From: a virus
DNA: 64,000 bases
Virus record (IMG/VR): IMGVR_UViG_3300009551_000003
Coordinates: 54,696 to 118,695 of that record
Reading direction: 5' to 3' (one strand)
Made by a program: the position numbers and the translations under genes
Notes under the pieces: generated by a model
The model's input: the letters and a program-made list of their open reading frames with translations, nothing else
Database searches by the model: none
Told to the model about the DNA's origin: nothing
Shown here: piece by piece, positions 40,133 to 47,462 of the stretch
Numbering within the stretch: position 1 is the first letter of the stretch
Layout: each line of letters begins with the position of its first letter

Positions 40133-41259
40133 TCCCTTTTTGTCATCCTTGCGCCCTCGAACGTGCACCATGGTTCCCGCACCGTAGCCCGTTCCTTGGC
40201 GTCCAAATAAATCGGCCACTGCGCAGTGAACCCGCGCTTCGGATGGATGAATGCCAGAGCTTGCATCGGGCGAGTTGGCTTCGCGCGCAACACGAGTCGG
40301 GCGTATTCGTTGTAGCCAATCAGTGAGCCGTTGGCCAGCACAGGCACCGCATCGCCGCGAGCGATATAGGTGTGATAGTGGCCGATCAAGAGGGTATCGA
40401 AGTCCCGGCCGCAAGCGGCTTCTGAGGAGCCGACCTTGATAGCGCCACGGGCGATCGGACCGAGCGCGCCAATGATGCCATCGCCTCCCTTGACACCTAG
40501 CGTATCACCGTGCGTCAGCATGAAGCGGTGCCCATAGATCGCGAAGTGAGCATCGACCTCGTTTGGCACATAGATGTTAACCCTCGGGTCATCACGGAAG
40601 AAACGTTCGAGATGGCAGTACACAAGCCATTCGTATGAATCGAAGACGCGGTTCTTGGCGCGAGGCTTGATCGTGGTGCGGCCGTGATTGCCGGGCACGC
40701 AAGGCACGAACACCTTGCCGAACTTGTCGGCGAGATCGAGGATCAGGCCAATCAATTGCTCCTCGACTTCTGCGACCGATAGCGTCACCGGGCCGTCGTT
40801 TGTCTCGCGAAGGTCCTCATGGATGGCGCCCGTGATCATGTCGCCGCCGAGACCAACGACGATGCCGGGATAGATCGGGTTTGTCATATGATGGAGGCAG
40901 AGGTCGATCGTGGCGTCGCGCAGGATTCGCACGCGCTGGCGAGCGATCTTGCGGTTGAAGGCGTTCATGCCGCCGACCTGATCCGGATCGACCGTCTCGC
41001 CCCAGTGCCAGTCGCTCAAAAGCAATAGTGGGACGCCGGTTGACTTGCCCGAAGGCTTGACGTCAACCCACTTCGGCGGCTCCGGTGTGTAGGCTTCGAG
41101 CCCGAGGATTTCCTCGCGGATGCGCTCAGCCGTGTCGTTGATCTGAGTTCGCTCGCGCAACTGCCGCTGTAGCTGGCGGACTTGTTCGTTCTTCTGGCGA
41201 ATGATCGCATTAGCATCGGCGAGCATGTCAGCGTCGGTCTTCTTCGGGGCAGAGGCCAT
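40129..41259 (-). CDS. Calcineurin-like metallophosphoesterase
   Basis: A 376-residue protein starting at ATG 41259 with GGAG 8 bases upstream. An N-terminal coiled coil (about 22-50, RQKNEQVRQLQRQLRER) is followed by the metal-binding motifs LLLSDWHWGE (D-x-H), GGDMI, PGNHGR, LTHGDTLG and GHYHTY, in that order. These enzymes hydrolyse phosphodiesters or phosphomonoesters; phage members include nucleases. Substrate cannot be read from the sequence. It overlaps the promoter of the downstream membrane protein gene. Confidence 0.82.
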   Translation of the reverse strand: MASAPKKTDADMLADANAIIRQKNEQVRQLQRQLRERTQINDTAERIREEILGLEAYTPEPPKWVDVKPSGKSTGVPLLLLSDWHWGETVDPDQVGGMNAFNRKIARQRVRILRDATIDLCLHHMTNPIYPGIVVGLGGDMITGAIHEDLRETNDGPVTLSVAEVEEQLIGLILDLADKFGKVFVPCVPGNHGRTTIKPRAKNRVFDSYEWLVYCHLERFFRDDPRVNIYVPNEVDAHFAIYGHRFMLTHGDTLGVKGGDGIIGALGPIARGAIKVGSSEAACGRDFDTLLIGHYHTYIARGDAVPVLANGSLIGYNEYARLVLRAKPTRPMQALAFIHPKRGFTAQWPIYLDAKERATVREPWCTFEGARMTKRD

Positions 41260-41260
41260 C

Positions 41261-41416
41261 TTATTTTCTCCGTCTATTGCGAGTTTCAACGCCTTTCGGC
41301 GACTGGATGTAGCAGTGCTTTCGATCTTTATATTTCGGGGATGCCTCGTATCTCCGCCGACGCTCGCGGCCCTTCGGTGATTTGTTATAACGGATATACG
41401 CCGCTCGATCTGTCAC
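41261..41416 (-). CDS. Small basic RYxxSPKGRxRxxRY protein
   Basis: A 51-residue, very basic protein with units IRYNKSPKGRERRRRYE and YKDRKHCYIQSPKGVETR. Short proteins with such repeated S-x-KGR and RY units are common in phages and probably bind nucleic acid. The GTG start lies inside the upstream stop (GTGA), and it ends 1 base before the metallophosphoesterase ATG. Confidence 0.65.
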   Translation of the reverse strand: MTDRAAYIRYNKSPKGRERRRRYEASPKYKDRKHCYIQSPKGVETRNRRRK

Positions 41417-41844
41417 GATGGTCGCTCCGGCACCTTCAACCCTTCGCGCACCATTGCGTTAGCGAGCCTGCTCAACGTGCGAATCGGGACGCGCGAAAAT
41501 TTGCGTTGCGTCCTGTCACTGATGATTCGTAGCGGGAGGCCCACTCCGAACTCGTCGCGTTGCATCAGCAATGATCGTGCAAATTCACGGGACAGTATCT
41601 TGTCTGATCCCAGCCTTGTGCGGCAGCGCGCCGGCAGACGAACATCATTGGTGCCGCGCCGCATGAAGTACAGTTCGTAGCGGAGCGCCCCCATCGTTGC
41701 ACGCGCCTTGGGAAACTCGGCCTTGATGCGCTCCAGAATCGCCGCATAGCCGAGCCCGATATTGCGGCCGTAGCAATCGACAAAATCCACCTTCAATAGA
41801 AGATGCTGCGAAAACGCGCGGATCGTTTTGAACCTCAAGGGCAC
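41413..41844 (-). CDS. Conserved phage DNA-binding-like protein
   Basis: A 143-residue basic protein with a GTG start 1 base after the VRR-NUC stop. The segment YAAILERIKAEFPKARATMGALRYELYFMR followed by VRLPARCRTRL (shown in parts) matches small phage proteins with a helix-turn-helix-like L-R-(Y/W) region and basic tail. A regulator or DNA-binding role is likely but untested. Confidence 0.6.
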   Translation of the reverse strand: MPLRFKTIRAFSQHLLLKVDFVDCYGRNIGLGYAAILERIKAEFPKARATMGALRYELYFMRRGTNDVRLPARCRTRLGSDKILSREFARSLLMQRDEFGVGLPLRIISDRTQRKFSRVPIRTLSRLANAMVREGLKVPERPS

Positions 41845-41845
41845 C

Positions 41846-42286
41846 TTAGAAGCCTTCAGTCGCTCTTAAGAGCACTTCGGGGAGCGGCGTACTCGGATGT
41901 AGGAGAACGCTCATGCTCGCCAGTTCGGGCTCGGGGCAGATAATCTTCGGGTACAAATTTCCGGGAATGAGATACAACCGGGACGCCGCCGCGTCGCCGA
42001 CTTGAATCAGAACGAAACACGTTTTGCAGCCTGCCCGGACACGCTCTTGCAGCCAAATATCTTGTGAAGGGCGCACCTTCGGCCGGATGCACGTTGACAG
42101 CCGTTTCGGGCGGTCGCATGACTTTAGTTCGAGCCATAGTTGGCCTCCATCAATGCAGCCCTCGACATCGGGGTTGCCGGCGCCGGCATCGTTCTCGATC
42201 CGACAGAGATGCACTCCGAAGCCGCACTTCCTGAGATGGATACCGGCTTTACGGACGCGCTTCCATAGTTCGCTCTCGCGAGCCAT
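41846..42286 (-). CDS. VRR-NUC domain nuclease
   Basis: A 146-residue PD-(D/E)xK nuclease. RIENDAGAGNPDVEG (29-43) gives the catalytic Glu31 and Asp40, and QLWLELKSC (49-57) gives Glu53 and Lys55, as in the VRR-NUC family of Holliday-junction or flap nucleases found beside phage polymerase and SNF2 genes. A Cys-rich middle (GCKTCFVLIQVG) follows. The start overlaps the upstream stop. It probably acts in recombination or DNA processing. Confidence 0.85.
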   Translation of the reverse strand: MARESELWKRVRKAGIHLRKCGFGVHLCRIENDAGAGNPDVEGCIDGGQLWLELKSCDRPKRLSTCIRPKVRPSQDIWLQERVRAGCKTCFVLIQVGDAAASRLYLIPGNLYPKIICPEPELASMSVLLHPSTPLPEVLLRATEGF

Positions 42287-42705
42287 CAGAGGTTTTTATT
42301 GACGCCGTCTTCGTCAAATTTCTTCGCGGCCAATTTCTCTGCTAGAATTGCCTTGTTCTTTGCGATCACCTCTTCATCCCAGATCGGGAGCCCGTCGCGC
42401 TCGCGCTGCTTGAGAGAGGTCTCCAGATTCGCAAACGCTCGCCATGCGAGCTTGCCTTCATGGAGCGCACCATCGTCCGGATCGAATGTGCCTTGTTCAA
42501 TCAGATGTCGGGTGATGCAGTCGGGATGATCCATGCTCTTGCCCTCGGCCCAGTGCAGCGGTTCGCCGGGGTTGTGCTTGTCGTTGCCGAGCACGGAGAT
42601 GCGCGCGACGTATGCCGCAGCGCGCGGGAAATATTTGAGCATGCCGCTGAAGATCGGGGTGTCTTTTCGGAGAGCCGAATCGGTCGGGAGGATTGACTTG
42701 GTCAT
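42286..42705 (-). CDS. dATP/dGTP diphosphohydrolase-domain protein (MazZ/DUF5664-like)
   Basis: A 139-residue protein with RKDTPIFSGMLKYFPRAAAYVARISVLGNDKH, then HWAEGKSMDHPDCITRHLIEQG and HEGKLAWRAFANLETSL (shown in parts), which is the block of the DUF5664 (dGTP_diPhyd_N) family. In 2-aminoadenine phages MazZ makes dGMP from dGTP for the dZTP pathway; elsewhere members trim dNTP pools. An HD phosphohydrolase and a family A polymerase are encoded nearby, but no PurZ is in the window. Confidence 0.75.
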   Translation of the reverse strand: MTKSILPTDSALRKDTPIFSGMLKYFPRAAAYVARISVLGNDKHNPGEPLHWAEGKSMDHPDCITRHLIEQGTFDPDDGALHEGKLAWRAFANLETSLKQRERDGLPIWDEEVIAKNKAILAEKLAAKKFDEDGVNKNL

Positions 42706-42944
42706 TTGTACTCTTTCAGCGTTAGTGTTTTGGCAGTCATGACAATACCGGCATCGTCCATAGAGCCTAGCGCTTCAGCCGCGATCTTCAACTGCTCAAT
42801 GCGTTCGGCGAGACGAGAGCATTTGGTGCGATCTGTTATAAGTTCGCGGTCATGATAGCTGATGCTGCTCTTCACACTCTCCAATTCGGCTTCAAGGGCG
42901 GCCTTAGTATCCCACAAGGTCTTGCGCGTTTCCTCATATGCCAC
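42702..42944 (-). CDS. Small coiled-coil protein
   Basis: An 80-residue protein that is nearly all heptad-like helix (ALEAELESVKSSISYHDREL). It overlaps the next gene by ATGA. It could dimerise or bind a partner; the family is not recognised. Confidence 0.65.
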   Translation of the reverse strand: MAYEETRKTLWDTKAALEAELESVKSSISYHDRELITDRTKCSRLAERIEQLKIAAEALGSMDDAGIVMTAKTLTLKEYK

Positions 42945-42947
42945 GGC

Positions 42948-43160
42948 TTACCTCCGATCGATTTGTTCACGAGCGTTCTTGCCGGCCAGACGAACGTCCG
43001 CGAGGACGCCGTCGAGAAATCCGAAGAAAAAGCTGAGGGACTTGTCGCCGTTTTCCTCCATTTCGATCTCTTCGATACGCTCGATCACTTGCAGGAAAGG
43101 AGTGCTCGCGACATAAGCTTCGCGTCCCTCAACGAATCGCTCGGCATCAACCTTGGACAC
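42948..43160 (-). CDS. Small hypothetical protein
   Basis: A 70-residue protein read from GTG 43160, supported by AGAGG 6 bases upstream and a 14-base overlap with the preceding gene; a longer reading from 43292 would be out of frame with that gene. It is helical and acidic then basic (ERIEEIEMEENGDKSLSFF). Not recognised. Confidence 0.6.
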   Translation of the reverse strand: MSKVDAERFVEGREAYVASTPFLQVIERIEEIEMEENGDKSLSFFFGFLDGVLADVRLAGKNAREQIDRR

Positions 43161-43566
43161 GGGCCGCCTCTTCGGAGGAGATGGCTGGATTCGCGGTGTG
43201 ATAGGGCTCCGCGCGCTTGGCCCGGGTGTAGTCCTCGCCGGCAGCAAGCTTGCGCTTGATCTCACTGCGGAGGAAGGCAGCGGCGACGACAAGGTTGGCC
43301 ACGTCGCTGCCGTAGTCGCGGAAGCCGTCCCAATCCTTCGGATAGAAGTCGTCCTTGCAGTGAGCGACAGCTACATCCGACGAGACACCTCTGCTCTTCA
43401 GAGCGACGACGCCGATCTGCGCCATGGCGGCATCGGCCATCTGTCCGGCGGTCGCGTCGGCGCGGTCATTGCCGACACCCCACATTTTATCTTGAATCGC
43501 GACTTCGCTCGCGATCAGCTTGTCTGCAAGATAGCCGGCCTCGATTGCATCTTTCTCATTGGACAT
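43147..43566 (-). CDS. Conserved phage protein with GNDRADATAGQM motif
   Basis: A 139-residue protein. The SEVAIQDKMWGVGNDRADATAG and later FLRSEIKRKLAAGEDYTR blocks occur in many uncharacterised phage proteins, and the first half slightly resembles the helical scaffold of NTP pyrophosphatase-like proteins. A putative promoter lies 40 bases upstream. It starts a seven-gene leftward group ending near 40129. Confidence 0.6.
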   Translation of the reverse strand: MSNEKDAIEAGYLADKLIASEVAIQDKMWGVGNDRADATAGQMADAAMAQIGVVALKSRGVSSDVAVAHCKDDFYPKDWDGFRDYGSDVANLVVAAAFLRSEIKRKLAAGEDYTRAKRAEPYHTANPAISSEEAARVQG

Positions 43567-43604
43567 GGATTCGGCTCCAGAGGAGGTTGGCGGAACAATG
43601 CCGC

Positions 43605-43633
43605 TTGCTACCCGTCTCTGGAGCCGATGTCAA
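43605..43633 (-). promoter_or_regulatory. Putative minus-strand promoter
   Basis: TTGACA (43628-43633) is 17 bp from TAGCAA (43605-43610), 40 bases before the ATG at 43566. The -35 is perfect. Confidence 0.55.
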
Positions 43634-43649
43634 GATAGTTAACAAAAGG

Positions 43650-43735
43650 GAAATGGGGAGCGGCGCGGGCAGCACCCCGGCTCACTCCCCATCCCCGGAC
43701 GCGACGACGCGGGGCAGGCTGGGGGATGCGTCGTC
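43650..43735 (-). terminator. Hairpin pair ending the AAA+ cassette transcript
   Basis: GACGACGC (43703-43710) pairs with 43728-43735, and a second GC-rich stem with GGGGAG/CTCCCC arms follows (about 43652-43688), then ATTTCCCTTTTG on the minus strand. It lies after the gene at 43745 and before the next promoter. The region 43567-43744 has no gene. Confidence 0.5.
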
Positions 43736-43744
43736 CCGTGTAGC

Positions 43745-43918
43745 TCAGTCCTGATCCAGAAGCACACGCGCGTCGGATCGAGGGAGACCGTCCAGATGCG
43801 ATGCACCAAAAAGCAGTGCACCGTGCCTGATGCAGCGCGGTGGATCACCCCGCCGAAGTGCCGTATCCTCGTCGAACAGACAGACAGTTTCGTTCCTATC
43901 TGTCACGTCGCAAGTCAT
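43745..43918 (-). CDS. Small conserved phage protein
   Basis: A 57-residue protein starting at ATG 43918, 8 bases after the upstream stop. TVCLFDEDTALRRG, PPRCIRHGALLFG and SHLDGLPRSDARVLLD resemble a recurrent small phage family I know only as hypothetical. Two Cys could bind metal. It is the last gene of the AAA+ cassette transcript. Confidence 0.55.
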   Translation of the reverse strand: MTCDVTDRNETVCLFDEDTALRRGDPPRCIRHGALLFGASHLDGLPRSDARVLLDQD

Positions 43919-43926
43919 CCAGCGTG

Positions 43927-44271
43927 TCAATGGCCGTGATGCCACGTCTCGCCTCCGTCGTGAGAATGGTGCCCGGCAGCGAGCGCTTGACGATCGACAG
44001 CCCGGCCGGCGACTTGTTCGGCCGCAGTGATCTTGGCCTTGGTCAAAGCGCTGCCCGAAACCATCAGCCGGCGATACACGCACGCGTCGGTCACGCCGTC
44101 GCGGAGGTTTTCGTCGAGGCCTTGGAAGGCAATAGCGCCAGTCTTCTTGTCCACTACCGGCTTGACTTTGCCGGCAGCGATCAGGCTATTGACGTCGTAG
44201 ACCACCTTTTGGACTTCAGCTTTGCGTTGCTGGATCGTCTGGCGGAGTTTCAGTCGGGTGTCACAGGGCAT
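43927..44271 (-). CDS. AAA+ cassette protein with His-rich C-terminus
   Basis: A 114-residue protein. It opens MPCDTRLKLRQTIQQRK, has TDACVYRRLMVSGSAL in the middle, and ends HHSHDGGETWHHGH, with six His in 15 residues, which suggests metal binding. It is the third downstream partner of the Ycf46-like ATPase and shares the repeated CCTACAGCACTAGGAG leader. In bacteria such ATPases have small partner proteins of unclear function; this may be one. Confidence 0.6.
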   Translation of the reverse strand: MPCDTRLKLRQTIQQRKAEVQKVVYDVNSLIAAGKVKPVVDKKTGAIAFQGLDENLRDGVTDACVYRRLMVSGSALTKAKITAAEQVAGRAVDRQALAAGHHSHDGGETWHHGH

Positions 44272-44277
44272 TGATCT

Positions 44278-44293
44278 CTCCTAGTGCTGTAGG
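44278..44293 (-). promoter_or_regulatory. Repeated leader/RBS element, copy 1
   Basis: Minus strand CCTACAGCACTAGGAG, placing AGGAG 6 bases before the ATG at 44271. Identical copies precede 46853 and 47150; a near copy precedes 45148. Confidence 0.75.
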
Positions 44294-44313
44294 ATGGACG
44301 AAGGATATCAGCA

Positions 44314-44344
44314 CCGCCGGCTGCCCGTCAAGGACAGCCGGCGG
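44314..44344 (-). other. Intercistronic hairpin in the AAA+ cassette
   Basis: CCGCCGGCTG pairs perfectly with CAGCCGGCGG around an 11-base loop, without a U tract, between the gene at 44351 and the repeated leader at 44278. Confidence 0.55.
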
Positions 44345-44350
44345 GGATGG

Positions 44351-45148
44351 TTACTCAATCTCCAGTTCGTTCGCCAGCGTCTCGACAGCCGACTTAGGCC
44401 TGCCACTGTCAGCAACCGGCTCGAAGTCGAGAGCCCGGCCCTCGTGCGTCGGCGCGGCGATCTCTCCGGCTTCGTCAAGGTCGAGGAACGCGGTGCGCGC
44501 TTCGGCCAAGGTCTTCAACGTGGCTTGGTCGATCTCGACAGCCGCCGTCTCGCCGGCCGCAACGATCTTGGTCGCTACCGCCCGGGCGGCCTTGAGCCCG
44601 GTCTCAATGCGAGCCTGTGCATCCGGCGTCAGCATGCTGCCCAGTTGCTTCGTGCGCTTGGCCGCGTCGCGGATCAGCGTCACGTCGAGGTTCTTAACAC
44701 CCTCCTCCATGTCGGCGATAAGTTCGCGAACCTCTCGGTTTATCGCGCGGACCGCCGTCACGTCATCGGGAGCAATGCGCCCAGTGATGGCGTTGAAATA
44801 AATCGTAGTAATGCGGGACGTGCGGTTGAAGTCGTCGCAGAGTTTGCGAGCGTCGGCTAGGGCAGTCTGAAGCTTCTTTTCGTTGTTGTCCGGGCAGAGA
44901 TACCCGAACGCCGAAGCCGCACAAACCGAAGCGACGAGGCCTCGGGCCTTGCTGCGGATTTTCGTCGCGGCATCTAACTCCTCCGCGTCGCGAATGGTGC
45001 GGTCAGTCTGCCATGCCGCCTTGCGGGCGCCGTCCTCGATCGCGTGATCTTCCTCGATCACGGTTTTGAAGTAGTCAACGTTGCCCTTGATCGAAGTCGA
45101 AAGGCCGACGAGAAGACCCGGGCGAAGGGTTGTGGAAGCGAATGACAT
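44351..45148 (-). CDS. Partner protein of the Ycf46-like ATPase
   Basis: A 265-residue, mostly helical protein. It starts SFASTTLRPGLLVGLSTS, has an ASAFGYLCPDNNEK segment near 80 and GRIAPDDVTAVRAINREV near 128, then a long Ala/Glu/Lys helix and an acidic end. I know this protein as a companion of AAA+ ATPases in several phages, without function. It could be the substrate adaptor or filament subunit for the ATPase. It carries a variant of the repeated leader. Confidence 0.6.
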   Translation of the reverse strand: MSFASTTLRPGLLVGLSTSIKGNVDYFKTVIEEDHAIEDGARKAAWQTDRTIRDAEELDAATKIRSKARGLVASVCAASAFGYLCPDNNEKKLQTALADARKLCDDFNRTSRITTIYFNAITGRIAPDDVTAVRAINREVRELIADMEEGVKNLDVTLIRDAAKRTKQLGSMLTPDAQARIETGLKAARAVATKIVAAGETAAVEIDQATLKTLAEARTAFLDLDEAGEIAAPTHEGRALDFEPVADSGRPKSAVETLANELEIE

Positions 45149-45157
45149 TTTGTGGTT

Positions 45158-45171
45158 CTCCAGTGCTGTAG
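45158..45171 (-). promoter_or_regulatory. Repeated leader/RBS element, variant copy 2
   Basis: Minus strand CTACAGCACTGGAG, one TA shorter than the other copies, placing GGAG 9 bases before the ATG at 45148. Confidence 0.65.
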
Positions 45172-45201
45172 AGGTTCAAGTGATCCTAGATTTATCACCG
45201 G

Positions 45202-45229
45202 CCCACGCCGCCTTCAAGAGCGGCGTGGG
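45202..45229 (-). other. Intercistronic hairpin in the AAA+ cassette
   Basis: CCCACGCCGC pairs perfectly with GCGGCGTGGG around an 8-base loop, 20 bases after the ATPase stop. No U tract follows on either strand. Confidence 0.55.
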
Positions 45230-45248
45230 GTATTGGTTAACAGGTCGT

Positions 45249-46853
45249 TTAGATATCCAACTCGCGGCCGACCTTGGCGACTTCGTTGGCTTTGACGACG
45301 GACGCCGGCCGGGCCTTTTCCTTGGCCCAGTTGCGGAGCTTCGTGATCTTAGGCTCCGCAGACTTGCTCAGCGGATAGACATGCTTCGCAGCTTCGAGAA
45401 TGTCCGCCGTAGTGATCTCGCGAGCATCTTCTGCGAACGCCTCGAACAGCGCGGCCGGAACAAGCTCGGCGATCTCCGAACCCGTGAAGCCTTCCGACAC
45501 CTTGGCGACAGCTTCGAGGTTGATCTTGACGGTCTCGCGACCATGTTGCTTCAGCGCGGCTTTCAGAACGGCTTTACGTTCTTCGAACACCGGCAAGTCA
45601 ACGAACCAAGTTTCGTCGAACCGACCCTTGCGCAGAAGCTCCGGCGGGAGTGCTTCAACATCGTTCGCAGTGGCGATAATAAACGCCTCCGAAGTGCGGT
45701 CTTGCATCCACGACAGGATAGCGCCGAGAGCATCCGACGACACGCCGCCGTCAGCCGACCCCGAAGTCGCGCCCTGCATTGCCTTCTCGATCTCGTCGAT
45801 CCAGACCACGCAACGGCCGATCGCTTCGATCACCTTTAGAGCCTTCCGGAGGTTGCCCTCGCTCTCGCCCACGAACTTGCCCTTGAGAGCGCCAAGGTCA
45901 AGACGGAGGAGCGGGACTTCCCACGCGGTAGCGATGGCTTTCGCAGTGAGCGACTTACCGCAACCCGAGATACCGACAAGCACACCGCCCTTCGGCGACG
46001 GCAGACCATATTCTCGGGCCTTGGTGCTATATGCGCTCTTCCGAGAAACCAGCCAAGCCTTCAGGTTCTCCAAACCACCGACAGCGTCGAGGCCGCCCTT
46101 GATCGGATCAACCCATTCCAACACGCGCTCACGCGCGATGACTCGTTTCTTCTCATTTGACACGACAGCGGGGTCGATCTTCTTCGTCTGCACGAGCGAC
46201 TTAGCATAGCAGGCGGCGGCCTCTTCTGAAGTTAAGCCCACGGCCGCGTCGATCGCCGCGTCACGCGTGCCATTCGGGGCAGCGTCCGCGCGGAGAGTTT
46301 CCGGCAGTGAGTTGATCGCGGCCGACAGGACAGCCTCGATCTCCGAACGATCCGGGAGCGGCCACTCAATGACAGTCGCATGGCCGGCCAGTTCCGGCGG
46401 CAGATTAGTTTCGGTCGTCAAAATGATGACAGCCTGTGCGTTCTTCCGAGCAACGCCCGGGAGGTACTTCGCGAGATTGCGAAGCTGGCGAAGCGGCGTG
46501 GCGCCCGGCGTACCATTGAGCCACACCGGAAGATCACGCATGATCCACACGTTGCGCTGGCCATCCGCCGAAGATTTGTCGTCGGCACGCGCCTTGATTG
46601 CGCCAAGAGTTTCGCCCGGATCAGCCGAGCCAAGGCGGCTGTTCACTTTGCCATCCAGCCCGGTCACGCCTTGAGCCACGTCCCAGAACAACGGTTCGTA
46701 GCCGGCCGACGCACCGGCTTCGGCAAGGAAGCTCTCGACGCGAGTTTCTTCGCGAGAGATGATCCAGATCAAAGGATTGCGGGCGCGGAGGAGAGCCGAG
46801 ATATCGGCTGCAACCTTCTGGCCTTTAGACAGGGTCTTTGTTTCGGTAGTCAT
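45249..46853 (-). CDS. Ycf46-like AAA+ ATPase
   Basis: A 534-residue protein starting at ATG 46853 (7 bases after AGGAG). The N-terminal 250 residues match the Ycf46 arrangement, with RNPLIWIISREETRVESFL and a degenerate ATPase-like region (NVWIMRDLPVWL). The AAA+ core has GGLENLKAWL, the Walker A GISGCGKS (294-301), VGESEGNLRKAL, Walker B CVVWIDEIEKA (D353, E354), and a sensor FIIATANDVEALPPELLRKGRFDE. The C-terminus (about 460-534) is basic. Ycf46 proteins have no firm function; here it heads a four-gene cassette with identical leaders. Confidence 0.87.
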   Translation of the reverse strand: MTTETKTLSKGQKVAADISALLRARNPLIWIISREETRVESFLAEAGASAGYEPLFWDVAQGVTGLDGKVNSRLGSADPGETLGAIKARADDKSSADGQRNVWIMRDLPVWLNGTPGATPLRQLRNLAKYLPGVARKNAQAVIILTTETNLPPELAGHATVIEWPLPDRSEIEAVLSAAINSLPETLRADAAPNGTRDAAIDAAVGLTSEEAAACYAKSLVQTKKIDPAVVSNEKKRVIARERVLEWVDPIKGGLDAVGGLENLKAWLVSRKSAYSTKAREYGLPSPKGGVLVGISGCGKSLTAKAIATAWEVPLLRLDLGALKGKFVGESEGNLRKALKVIEAIGRCVVWIDEIEKAMQGATSGSADGGVSSDALGAILSWMQDRTSEAFIIATANDVEALPPELLRKGRFDETWFVDLPVFEERKAVLKAALKQHGRETVKINLEAVAKVSEGFTGSEIAELVPAALFEAFAEDAREITTADILEAAKHVYPLSKSAEPKITKLRNWAKEKARPASVVKANEVAKVGRELDI

Positions 46854-46860
46854 ATGCAAG

Positions 46861-46876
46861 CTCCTAGTGCTGTAGG
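46861..46876 (-). promoter_or_regulatory. Repeated leader/RBS element, copy 3
   Basis: Minus strand CCTACAGCACTAGGAG, directly before the ATPase start. The 45 bases between it and the upstream gene are GT-rich (GGGTTT repeats). Confidence 0.75.
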
Positions 46877-46904
46877 GGTTTGGGTTTGGATTTGGGTTTG
46901 TGCT

Positions 46905-47150
46905 TCAGGGACGAACGCCAGTGTCGTAATACATGCGAGCGAAAGCGATCATCGCGTTCCTCAATTCTTGCGCGTCCCGGTCTTTGCGGTATTGACGGCG
47001 TTCGCGGGTTTTGAAGTTGCCGGAAGGATGTTCGTATCCGACAAGATCACCGATCACGCGCTCGGCTATGAGTTTGTCGGCATCAACGCCGTTTGGCGCT
47101 GGGATTTTGCCGAAAATCTCGATCCACTGTTCTACGGGTCTTGCGTCCAT
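46905..47150 (-). CDS. First gene of the AAA+ cassette, small hypothetical protein
   Basis: An 81-residue protein with an N-terminal acidic-aromatic part (VEQWIEIFGKIPAP) and a basic helix (KTRERRQYRKDRDAQELR). It precedes the ATPase and shares the repeated leader, with 10 bases between AGGAG and ATG. It may be a regulator or adaptor of the cassette. Not recognised. Confidence 0.6.
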   Translation of the reverse strand: MDARPVEQWIEIFGKIPAPNGVDADKLIAERVIGDLVGYEHPSGNFKTRERRQYRKDRDAQELRNAMIAFARMYYDTGVRP

Positions 47151-47160
47151 TTTTGGTGTG

Positions 47161-47176
47161 CTCCTAGTGCTGTAGG
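47161..47176 (-). promoter_or_regulatory. Repeated leader/RBS element, copy 4
   Basis: Minus strand CCTACAGCACTAGGAG before the ATG at 47150; identical to copies 1 and 3. Confidence 0.75.
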
Positions 47177-47213
47177 GTTGGCCCAGAGATACGCTAGGCG
47201 CGGGAGCTACGCA

Positions 47214-47306
47214 ATGACTGACTTGACAGATGGTAAAGATTCAGTTAAGAAACTCAAATGCCTGCCGAGGTGGGCGGCCTCTGCAACATGGGGCCAGCAA
47301 ATCTAA
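47214..47306 (+). CDS. Possible 30-residue leader peptide or small RNA region
   Basis: ATG 47214 has GGGAG 7 bases upstream and encodes 30 residues (DLTDGKDSVKKLKC within), followed by a strong terminator. Alternatively a promoter inside it makes a short untranslated RNA. It is the only plus-strand signal in this stretch before 47463. Confidence 0.35.
   Translation: MTDLTDGKDSVKKLKCLPRWAASATWGQQI
47223..47257. promoter_or_regulatory. Overlapping divergent promoters
   Basis: Plus strand: TTGACA (47223-47228), 17 bp, TAAGAA (47246-47251). Minus strand: TTGAGT (47252-47257), 16 bp, TACCAT (47230-47235), upstream of the AAA+ cassette. The two occupy the same bases. Confidence 0.4.
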
Positions 47307-47344
47307 TGATCACGGATAAGGGCATCTATTCCCCTCAATGAGAA

Positions 47345-47383
47345 GCCGCCGGGAGCATACACTCTCGGCGGCTTTTTCTTTTT
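47345..47383 (+). terminator. Intrinsic terminator
   Basis: GCCGCCGGGAG pairs with CTCTCGGCGGC (one G-T pair) and is followed by TTTTTCTTTTT. It would end a plus-strand RNA of about 120 bases starting near 47257. Confidence 0.75.
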
Positions 47384-47462
47384 GATTATGATCTATAGTG
47401 ACCACATGCTCTTGGGTCGGACAAGTTACATAGGGGATTCCAACGGAAAGGAAACCCCACCA

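Noticed and set aside
46861-46905. GGGTTT tandem repeat as a functional site
   Set aside because: Only four imperfect units in a 45-base gap; too short and diverged to support a call beyond GT-rich spacer.
46380-47306. 308-codon plus-strand frame opposite the AAA+ cassette
   Set aside because: It is a shadow of the minus-strand ATPase; only its last 30 codons have an independent ribosome site and are reported separately.
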